Shown here in pieces: positions 49,391-60,700 of a DNA stretch of 64,000 nt (the stretch's first letter is position 1; each line of letters opens with the position of its first letter). A program made the position numbers and the translations under genes. This DNA comes from Solanum dulcamara (Eukaryota > Streptophyta > Magnoliopsida > Solanales > Solanaceae). The stretch covers positions 79,389,757 to 79,453,756 of the forward strand of contig NC_077238.1 of assembly GCF_947179165.1 (NCBI RefSeq), given 5' to 3'. The notes beneath the pieces are model-generated. The model saw nothing but the letters and a program-made list of their open reading frames with translations. It did no database searches and was not told where the DNA came from.

Positions 49391-49392
49391 TA

Positions 49393-50399
49393 GCATTGAG
49401 TAATTTTTCAGAATAGTCATCCATGTCTGAAATTACTCTAACGTTTGTTAGGAAATTGGTTCATTTCACAAAACTGTTTTTAATGAAAAAAGGAATTACC
49501 AACAAACACTTTTCAGAAAGTTGGGCAAAAGTTTGTTAAAAGTCCAAACACAAATCAATACGTGATAGCAAAGGACGACGCACAACTATTTTTCTTTTAA
49601 AAAAAAAAGTGACGATAAGTACTTTTTCATTCGTTATATAAAAAATTAAATTCGAAATAAAATTACTTATTAAAAAAAGATAATAGAAGGGAGTGACTGA
49701 CTAAGGTACGTCAACGTTTAAATTGCTTGGGGGATTCCTTTAAACTGAAATGATGTCAATACATTTAAACAAGTTTAGTTTTGTAGTCTTATACTACCAA
49801 TTAAAATTGTTTTTTTATAAAAAAAATTGGCGTTCCATGTTCATATTGAACCAATTATTTCACCACAAGAACGTTGGTTACCAATTTACATTCAATAAAA
49901 TAAGGTTGGTACTTATTTTAATCACATTGTGACTGAACAATGCATATATTTTTTTGACACAACATCACAAAGTAAGTTTAATGAACCATTAAAGGATGTG
50001 AGACGAACGATGAGATTTTTTTTTTTAAATATCTTGATTTTGAATTTTGAGTGTGAAAAAATTATTGATAGGAAGTGCTACACTTGAATGGGCCATACCT
50101 TGCGTGAATTCTGATTAGTCGGACTTCAATATAAATACCAGATACCAAATATCGAATAAAAAAAAATGAGTTTATATGATAGGTCATTGGTCCTACTTAC
50201 GTGTGACATTCTCACATTTTTATTCGTTAATCTACGATAATAATCAATACCAACTTTTTATAATAAACTTTATTAGTAACTAAAAAAAGTAAATAACACA
50301 TTATATAACAAGTAAAATTAAAAATGAAATTGGCAATTCATAGGAATAAGTTAAAAATGAAATGGATAATTAAAAGAGAGTGATTTGCACCATTAGTTG
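49393..50399. other. AT-rich intergenic DNA
   Basis: No gene or paired element is recognised. Confidence 0.5.
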
Positions 50400-50410
50400 A
50401 GATTTTTTAT

Positions 50411-50651
50411 TTTTTTTGGAACTATTGGATAATCTGTAGCCGATACAATATCTGCTAAAGTCTTTGCCCTTTGAGTGAGTACTTTGTACGCATTAGGTAA
50501 ACTCTCAAAAGTGTAATAGCCTACAAACTACATACGAAATATAAATTGCATGGACTCAATTCAGAAGGTATTGAGTCAGGATCGATCTTCGGATCATTCG
50601 TGAAAATAACCATCCTTCAAACCAACTGAGCCACCCACAAGGACACCATTT
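50411..50651 (-). mobile_element. SINE (tRNA-derived), diverged
   Basis: On the minus strand an A-box GGGTGGCTCAGTTGGTTTGA starts near 50636. Downstream lie GAATTGAGTCCATGC, 'GTAGTTTGTAGGCTATTACA' and 'GAGTTTACCTAATGCG', corresponding in order to parts of the SINE at 59533 (TAGTGCAGTTTACC, GTTTGCGGGCTATTGCACAG). It ends in an A-rich tail (T-run on plus). Similar AGATTTTTT-containing flanks at 50400 and 50652 could be the target duplication, but they are low-complexity. Confidence 0.6.
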
Positions 50652-50659
50652 AGATTTTT

Positions 50660-51708
50660 TTTATGCTATTCTTTAAGATTTGACCCTGTTAATAAAAGTT
50701 TTGCAAGAATAAATATTTGAACGGTATCACATAAAAAAAATATTGATGAATCTCCATATTTTCAAATTGACGTGCAAAATTTGTGTCATAATAGTTACTA
50801 AAATTTCTAGTCAAATCTTACATTTTTACGCGCAATTGGTTTAAATTAATTATAACCAACTATTAACTTGATATACAAAATACATGTTTAATTTTTTTTA
50901 ATAGCTAACTTCAACTTAAAATTTCAAAAATCAATAGACCCTTTTATCTTCGTTATTTTAGTTTATTTTCAAGCTCAACAAACTTCAATAATGGTGTTTA
51001 TCATTTTTCTCTAACCAAATTATTAAGAATTTTTATAATATAATCTCAATTGAACAATAACTATTTAATTGAGATCATATGATAAAAAGTTACATTTTAA
51101 AATGTTCGTCAAAATGTTAAACCTGACAAATATTTTGGAACTGAGATGGGTATATCAGTATATGAAATGTTCAAATTTACTTTTCATTTTACATGAAAAC
51201 GACAAAAACAAACAAAGCCTTCGTCTTCTCCTACTACTTTTCTCTTTCATATTTTTTTCTTCTTTCAGTTTTAATAATTCCTCTATATTGCCGGCGAAAT
51301 TTCCCCGGAGATTTTACCTGTTTTCCGATCACAGCTCTCGGAGATATTTTCTCAACAGTATTCTAATCCTCTCTCTTACTTTAAAGTTTTTTCTCAACAA
51401 CCCTTTTACCTTTCAGATTTTCCGGCTTTTTTTCTTTTTTTTTTGGTTTGTTTTGGTTTTGGTTTTGGTTTTGTACTGAACTGAAAATTTTCGATTGGGT
51501 GAATTGTCAGAAATGTAGTTGAGCTAAAAGGGTGTTTTCTGATGTGGGGGTTTAGTTATTTTTCTGGGTTGTTTTGATTGCTGTTAATTTAAGCTAGAAT
51601 ATAGCTTGATTTCACTATTTCTGAGTGGAATTTCAAGAATAATTTTGTTCTTGATGTGTTTTTCATTTTAATTTGTAAAGGGTGTTTGTGAAAGAGAGTT
51701 TTCTGTAA
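50660..51708. other. Upstream region and probable 5' UTR of the SPL gene
   Basis: From about 51215 the sequence turns pyrimidine-rich (TTCTTCTTTC, CTCTCTTAC), typical of a plant leader, and reaches the ATG at 51709 through GT-poor, T-rich sequence. A 136-codon open frame at 51069-51479 is AT-driven and is not considered coding. The start site is not defined. Confidence 0.4.
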
Positions 51709-54700
51709 ATGGAGGCCAGTAATTTTCATGGTCCAGTTGTGTCAAATTTGGAGGTTGGTGGAAAAAAGAGTAGGGAGTGGGATTTGAATGATTGGGTGTG
51801 GGATGGTGATAGATTTATTGCTGAACCATTGAATCCTGTGCCATCAGATTGTAGGAGTAAACAGCTGTTTCCTATAGGATCAGAGATTCCAGAAACTAAA
51901 GGAATCTCCAATTCAGATGAATTGACATTAGGAAATGATAAAGGGAGAAGGGAATTGGAGAAAAGGAGGCGGGCGATTGTAATTGATGATGATGATGAGC
52001 AGAATGGTGAAGCTGGATCACTTAATTTGAAGCTTGGTGAACAGTTGTATCCTGTGATGGAAGGGGAAGTGGAAAAATGGGAAGGGAAGAGTGGTAAGAA
52101 GACGAAAATTGGTTGGGTTTCAGCAAATCGAGCTGTTTGTCAAGTGCAGGATTGTCGAGCAGATTTGGGTAGTGCTAAAGATTATCATCGACGACATAAA
52201 GTGTGTGAGGTGCATTCTAAAGCAGCAAAAGCTTTGGTGGGGAATGTTATGCAGCGTTTTTGTCAGCAGTGTAGTAGGTTAGTTTTCTTGTAAACATTTT
52301 CCTTTTCATGTACTATTTGTTTTGTTATCTCTAGTTTATGAACCAGCAGAAATATACTAATAAAATTAGAACCTTTGGAAACTGGATACATTGTTTATTC
52401 ATATGCTAAAGATTTAGTTTGTTCCTTGTACTTGATTATCGTATTGTAGTACTGTAGGTTCTTTTCTGTTTCTATCTGTGTTTCTTGTAGTTCTGTTACT
52501 TCTTTTCCTGGATTATTTTTCCTTGAGTCGAGGGTCTATCAAAAACAATCTCTCTACCTCTAAGGTAGGGATAAGGTCTGCATAGTCCATCTAATCTAAA
52601 AGATTAAGCTTTTAGAGAGGGGATAAATTTAGTAACTTATTCCTGGAAAATGATCATGGTTTGGTTGTTATGATTACTTTGGTCAGGTTTCATGTTCTAG
52701 AAGAGTTTGATGAGGGGAAGCGGAGCTGTCGTAGGCGTTTAGCTGGTCATAACAAACGAAGAAGAAAAACACATTCAGAAAATGTAGCCAATGGAGCCTC
52801 CGTGAATGATGAAGGGGGTAGCAACTACTTATTAATTAGTCTGCTGAGGATACTGGCCAATGTACAGTGTAAGTCCTTATATGAATTCCATGCTTTTCCT
52901 GCATGATATATTCATTTCGTATGACAGAAGTTATAGAAGATGTTCGGCAAATTAATTAGGTGATAGCATTTACATAATAAGGTGAGTTCTTTCACTGTAT
53001 GGTGATTGACTAGAGTTCTATATGTGGTGCAAGAGGCTGAGAAAGAAAAGAATGTATAGTTATCCTTTCCCTGGTATAACATCGACTTGATGAATACAAT
53101 GATGTCTATTCCCTAACAGCAATTCGTCTCTGGGAACGGCAGTTGTTAAAGCTAACTGATATTGGGTATTGCTTTTGGTGGCAGGAGATTTGTTTGGATA
53201 GATTATATTAAGTTTGAATGGTTGAAACAATCAGCACAGGTTCTTATCACCTAGTTTAGATGTTCCGTTTTATCTAAAGGCTACACATGACATAGGGCAT
53301 TGAGTCATGGACTGTTGCTCGGACTCTTTGAAAATATTGACGGGTGCGTGTTGGATACTCCAAAGAAGTGCATTTTTGGAGTATCCTACATAGGTGCAAT
53401 AACATTTTTGGAAGTATCCTACACGAGTGCAGTAACATTTTTGGAGAGTCCTAGCAACATAAGTCAGGGATTAACAACTGAATAATTGATGGCCATTAAA
53501 ATAAATCTGGGTGGAAATTATGTATTGATGCTTCTACTAGAACTTTAGCCATCAATACTTGTGGGCTAGTACAACTGTTTTGGCATGTTTTATTCTCCAA
53601 CAAGCTTTTGGGATCCACAAGAATCATAATAATGTATAGGCGCACAGATACTTATTTAGAGATTTTGGTTTAAATGAATTGGAGGAGTTATTTTCTGGCT
53701 TCCTCTCATTGTGAAATGCAGTCAATAGCTCGGATCAAACTAAAGACCAGGATCTATTGTCACATCTGCTGAGAAACTTAGCTAGTCTTGCTGGTGCAGC
53801 TAATGAGAGGAACACATCGGGATTGTTGCCTGCACCTTCAGATCTGCAAAACACAGGGACATCTATGGAGGTTCCAAAAGAGGTCTGCACTAGATCCAAA
53901 CATTGATATTGAACCCTTTCTCCCTTCAGCTTCTGATTGGATCAATTTGCAGGACTCTCTTAGGCCTAGTGGGAATTGTTTGACTATACCTGCTACTGAA
54001 GTGTCTGAGAAGAGAATGCACGCGAGTGATGTTGAACGTGGGATTTCACAAAATCCTTGTGCTTCGCAGTCTGATTCTCTATGTTGTAGAAAAGAGAGCT
54101 TACCTATCAATACAAATGCCTCAGCCACCACATCTGCACAGTTGAAGCTAAATATTGATTTGAATAACATCTATGATGATTCTCAAGGTGGCACTCAAAA
54201 GCTGCAGAATTCTGGTGCCTTTGCAAACCCAGGGGCTGCATCTTCTGGCTGTCCTTTATGGATAAGTCATGATCCTCACAAGTGTATCTCCACAAGGACA
54301 AGTTGGAACTCAGGATCCACCTCATCCCTTTCACCATCTAGTTCAAGTGGAGAGGCCCAGGTATGTGTTTTTTGTTTTCTATTGGTGTTTACCATTGTAC
54401 TTATATGCAATTTGTTTAGCTAACATGCATGTTTATTTGGAGTGGTGATCTTCAGCATCTAATTTGTTCTGGGAGTAGTTCTCAGAATTTTCTCTTGTTT
54501 TCTCTCCTTTCTTTATGAAGCATATTTGCAGCTGCAACATCTACATTGTTCATTGTCTTTTGCATGTTTTTTTGGTAGGAGGAATCAATTGTTATCTTAA
54601 TATACTTAGAGCAAGTTTTTAGGATGGAGATGTTAACAAATAACGGCCTATGGTACTATGTCTGAAACTTCAGAGTATCACAATGCTATAAAAAAAAATT

Positions 54701-57700
54701 AGTCCAAGGTGGATGTGCTAACATGGTCCAGATTTGAGGGGGTGGGGGTGCCACACCCCAAAGTTGAAGGAAGGTACCGGCACCTGATACCTTAAACTTA
54801 CCATCAACAGACTTATCATGACATACTCAACACATTCTATGCATGAGCAGAAATCATATGGGCAGAAATCATATAAATATGAACACATTCCACACGTCTT
54901 GGAACCAATGGCCTAAATGTTTGAAATGCCATCAAACACCAGAAATTCAAAAAGTCATTCATATTTCATACATATCTGAGACTTAAATAAACGATACAAA
55001 ACATAAATTGAACCCACTACGTCTATGGAGCCTCTAGGATCATGAATGAAAGAATGCTCTGGACACCCCCACCCCATCCATACCAAAGAAAAACGATAAA
55101 AGACTAGCCACCACGATCATGAGTGGGCCTCACCCAAAAACAGCTGAGAAGTGAGGAAGATAGCCTAGCTCACACCAATGTCGTCCAGTGTGTCAACACC
55201 TGCAATCACAAAGGAGCGTGAGTAAAAAACTTGATTGTACTCAATGTGTATCCTAGACTCCCTCACACATAGATTGTGACTAGATTTTAAAGAAAGCAAC
55301 ATGTGGTAGATATGCAATTCAAATCATAGAAAGACATTTCATGAATGATAAACCATTTGAAGACTTAAATCGTACATTGAAAACTAACCATGTAGCTTTA
55401 GCCTTTTAAAAAAATATACCTTAACTTTAGCCAGGAGCACCTAAACGCTTACATGAACTGAACAACCATCATATGTACATCATGGTGTTCAATCTCACCT
55501 CAACCAGCTAAGCTGTCTCACCATAATGCCTTATAGTTTCAATGTGGCAGTTTGCTATCAATATAAAGTAGCCGCCATTCCATAATGACCATAATGACCA
55601 TTAGACTACATTACTAAACCAGTACATATATTTATAGGCATTGAATCCGTAAGTTCTAATACCCTGTTTGAATCTTTGGCCCCTTGCATAGTTTTCCTAT
55701 TTTTCTTGTTCCTTAGGCTTCCATTAAACTCGAATCGCTTTAGAGTTCGTACAAATAATCTACCAATCTTATATCATTTCAGTACGTTGAATCATTTATG
55801 TAACACACAATTTAAGCACGACTTGAGCTTAAACGCATTCAAAATTTTCTGGAGCTCTACACTTCCATCATATATTCGTACAAAAGGTGGACAACATGTT
55901 ATAGAATGATAAGTGTTAGTGTTAGATTCTTTTCTTTTTGTTTTGACAGAAAGGCTAGTTTTATGATGAAGCAGCAGTGAAATGCTGCTGCATTGTTACA
56001 TCCAAAAAGCAAAAAGCAAAAAGCAAAAACCAAAAAATCCCTTCCAATTATGCAGGGAATTAATAAAATATGACGAGTGTATCGTCTAACCTCCAATTTG
56101 CTTCAAGGGAAGCCCAAGACATAAAGAAGACAGGTCTTGGATTAAATATCTTGAAATTGAAAACCATAACTCTAGCAGGCTTCTTTCATGGTTCTCAACT
56201 ATGCATTAAAAATTCCAGTACTTAAAGTAGCCTAATAATACTTTCAGCAATCATCACTTACACTTCCTAACCTTGTTAGGCCTTCAAAATTGGCTGCCTG
56301 TAATCCTAACCAGGATTCAGTACTTCCACGAAATATGGTAAGATTCTGATGTTAACATATCCAATCTGCCCTCTTGTATAGACACATTTCATAAGATCCT
56401 CCAATGTAGAGCAAACTTTAATCTGTATTTGCACACCACTACGATGTTCCATAAGTATGCTCTTCTGAACTCTATCAGCCAGCTATTGTCTGTCATACAT
56501 ACTGCTGAATTTACCTGTGAGATATGCCACTGCCCCGTTTCTCTGTCATGTGAACCGCTGTGCGAGATATGTGATTTGCAGTAAAATCCATTCTCTTTGA
56601 GAAAAACTTGGTTCGGTTATATTTTGATAAAACAAAAAAAAATAGTTGATGTTTAGTAAATAAGTCTTTGAGTTTGAATCAATGTGTTTTTATCATTTAG
56701 TTACTCTAGGCTGTTTGTGCCTGTAGTGCTTGTCAGATACAGAGAAAAAATGTTCAGTGAGTTTGATTGTTAACACTTGATGCATCACTGTATAAAGATG
56801 ATTCGTCTCTTAACTACAAGATTGTGACTAATTTTCAGAGTCGAACGGATCGTATTGTCTTTAAACTCTTTGGGAAAGATCCTGGTGAAATTCCCACAGC
56901 CTTGCGGAAGCAGGTATTTTGGTACTCTTGCTATAATATGCTTCAATGAAGTGTTCTCATATTTCTTTCATCTCAATATGAATCCCAACCTTCTCTATTC
57001 CTGGACAATTTGCAGGTTCTTGATTGGTTATCACAGAGTCCTACGGATATTGAAAGCTACATTAGACCTGGTTGTATTATACTAACAATATATCTTCGGA
57101 TGGATAAATCCACATGGGAGGAGGTAACTTTTTTATTCTCAGAAATCTACCACTTCATTTTCTGAGAGGAAGAATGGAGCAACAAAAGTTCTAGCTGGGT
57201 TTGTTGTTTCAGAAGAAAGGGAAAGGGAAGAGAAATCACGCTGGCCAGAGTGGACAGTATTTTCTGGCTAAAATGAAGCTAAAAATAAGTGTGAGATTAA
57301 CTTTCATGATACTTGAAATGAGGTTATCGCCTTAGTTTTCTCTTTAAATGGTGCCATCTATAAGCTATTGCTAGTACCTTTTAATGAAACGAAACTAGCA
57401 AATTAAATTCACTCAGCCCACACATCTTCTCTTTCCTTTTCCTTTTCTGCTTCCTTTTCCATTTCCTTATGTTCTGTTAATGTTTTAGTCTAACAAATGT
57501 TGCACCAAATTGTTTTCCCTTTGCAGCTTTATTGTGATCTGTACTCTAGTTTGAGGAAGCTTCTTAATGCAGCCGCTGGTTCATTTTGGCTAACTGGATG
57601 GGTTTATACAAGGGTGAATGATCGAGTGGCATTTTTATTTAATGGTATATTTGCATCTGTCGTTGTATCCTTTCTTGATCCATGTTCTGTCCTGTCATGT

Positions 57701-60700
57701 CTTTTTATCCACAGTTACGCCTTTGATAGGAACATCAAGTCTTTGTTTCTGTACTACAGGGCAGGTTGTTCTGGACACTCCCTTGCCAAGCCATCGAAGC
57801 TGTAGGATATCAATAGTCAAACCTATTGCAGTTTGTGCCTCTGAAAGAGTTCAATTTTTGGTGAAAGGCTTTAACCTATCTCGTCCCACTACAAGGTACC
57901 TTTGATAGTTGTTTGATCCTAAAGACGTTTTCCTTTTTCTATTGGTCTCTGCTTACCTGGTTGGAGTGTCTTGAGCTAATTAATTGATTCTTGATTTGGC
58001 TCCACCTCCCTTTTAGGTTACTATGTGCCCTGGAAGGGAAATACCTCGTTCAGGGCAATTGTACTGATATGATGGTAGGAGCTGATTCTTGTATGGACCA
58101 CGAAGAGATCCAGTCCCTTAGCTTTCCTTGTATTGTGCCAAATGTTACTGGAAGAGGGTTTATTGAGGTGAAGTTTTTTTTTCCTTAATGCTTATTTTTC
58201 CCCCTATCCTGAAGTAATCCTGTCGGTTTATTGTGAATGGAATTTGATGCTCCTTGGGTTACTGATGACTCACAGTTTTATGTTATGAGTAATTCACCGA
58301 AGACTCTATAAAAAGGATCTGCTTTTGGTCTCCATGTGTACAGTAAACTTAGGCTTGGATTTTAGAATATAAATATATTTGCCTCTAAAGGAAAAAATCT
58401 GTGTTTTTTTTTAACTCATTGGAACATGCAACCTATTATATAGTCTCATTTTTGGTTGGACCCCCTGTTACCAGCCATGTGTTGCTTTTCAATTTTTCAT
58501 TAGATCACAGATTCTGGTTCATACTTCAGGTTTTTAGTTACCTGATAAAGTAGATTGACTGAGTAAATCCTTATATCTCAATCTTCTTTTTCTGTGTAAA
58601 ATTGACTATATTGGATACACTTTATTCTATTTCTGAAATGTAGGTTTGTTATCTTTGACTAGGTTGAGGACCATGGTCTTAGCAGCAACTTCTTCCCATT
58701 TATAGTTGCAGAGAAAGACGTTTGTTCTGAGATTCGTACATTGGAGAGCATTATTGAGGTTGCTAAAATGGCTGATGGTTTTCTGCTAGGAACTGAAGAA
58801 TTTCAAGCCAGGGACCAAGCTCTGGAGTTTTTACATGAACTAGGTTGGCTGCTTCATAGAAGCCATTTGAAATTTAGAGTGGGCTCTGGTGCCAACTTGA
58901 ATCCCTTTCCTTTTCAGAGATTCAAGCAGCTTATAGATTTCTCCATTGACCACGACTGGTGTGCTGTAGTAAAGAAACTGTTGGATGTCTTCTTCAATGG
59001 TGTTGTAGATGTAGGACCACAGTCATCACTAGACGTTCCATTGCGGGAGGTTGGCATCCTTCATCGAGCCGTGAGGAGAAAGTGCAGATCCATGGTAGAT
59101 GCCCTCTTGAAATACCATCATCATGGAGCTTTTGACAAATCAGGACTACAAAAACAACAAGATGATCATGGCTATTTATTTAGACCTGATGCAGTGGGTC
59201 CTGGGGGTTTGACTCCACTTCATGTTGTTGCTAGTCTTGCTGGCTTTGAGAATCTTTTGGATGCATTAATTGATGATCCAGGACAGGTATATTTTTCTTT
59301 TTTTATTATGTGCATTTTGGTCTTGCATTGAAAACAGACAGTCTCCTCAATCCACCGAAAGAGGGTGTGGTTGGGGAGGGACTGTGAGGCATGATAAGAT
59401 CAGCAATAGCCTTCACTCTTTTCCTTGTTATCAGGGTTGATATATTGGCACTCTTATCCAGGGTGACTCTAGAAATCTTAATAGTATACCAAGTATTTGC
59501 TCCTCCTCCTTGACAATATGTACGTTAGTTACGTTCGAAACCCCTTACCTGCGACAGCAGGGGGTTGCCCTTCTGGGTCGAGATCGTCGCACCGGGCTTG
59601 CCTAGTGCAGTTTACCCTTTCTATGTGGTTTGCGGGCTATTGCACAGGAGTGGGGTTTACCCTGTGCGCACTCATAGGGCTGCGGGTTCCCTTGTCAACA
59701 AAAATATGTACTTTGGTTACTGTAGCGGGACTTCACCTCCTGAACCAAGATACTAATCCGAAATTCACTTCTCGATGGGCCTTTTGATATGTTCTAACCT
59801 CTTAGAAGAGGTATGCCTAGCCTTTTGTGCTCCTCACTTGAGCCAATTAGGATGTATGATGTGACCTAATTGGGTTTATCATCATTCTCTTAACGATTGA
59901 GAAAACACTCCTCATGCAGTTAAGGGTTGTTTGGTTGGAGGTATCACAAAAACTAATACAAATATAAATACAATGATTAGTTAGAGCCAGGAGAGAATAG
60001 GAAGAATAATTCCCTCTTAACTAATGCAGCAAATGGTTGGCTGTATTAAAAAAACGTATTAAATAACTAACACAACGTTTAGTTGATGGTATTAAATGAT
60101 TCGCATGAAGTGATACAATTATATATGTATTATTTTATACGAGATAGAATGTGGAGTTACTTGTTCACGATAAGGAGATAAAAATATTTAAAAACAAAAA
60201 TGCCCTTAAATTGTGGAGGACTCCTAAATCTGTAAATTGTGCTTGCTCCGACTTAGTGCTAGACTATTTTTACTTTATCAATATAATCACTACTTACCTG
60301 TTCAAAGAAAACATAGATGCCTTTAAAGTAGATAATCCTTACAAAGCATTCCATATACTATTACTCATCATATGACATTCCCTACATTATTATTCACCGT
60401 ATAATAATCCATTTATTATTATACCGTACAAACAACTCCTACATTATAATTCCCGCATAACTAGCATGTAAACCCAATGACTCCCTATTAGTACATAAAT
60501 ACACATCCTTGCTTTCCCTGAATAATGGACTTTGACTGTATTCTCTTTTCTAAACTATGACTTCACTTTGCAGTTCAGAGTATTTTTCTGCAACCTGCTC
60601 TTTCTTAGGCTTTAGCTTTCTGAAGTAAATATGTCTCTGTAACTTGCTTCAAGTTTATGATCATGAGTGTTCTGTTGAAATGTGTGACCATCTCATCTAA

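Noticed and set aside
51069..51479. 136-codon open frame upstream of SPL
   Set aside because: AT- and T-rich composition explains it; the second half is the pyrimidine-rich leader of SPL.
53873..53906. A micro-intron explaining the SPL frame shift
   Set aside because: The only GT...AG pair at the junction (GTCTGCACTAG) is 11 nt, far below the minimum for splicing.
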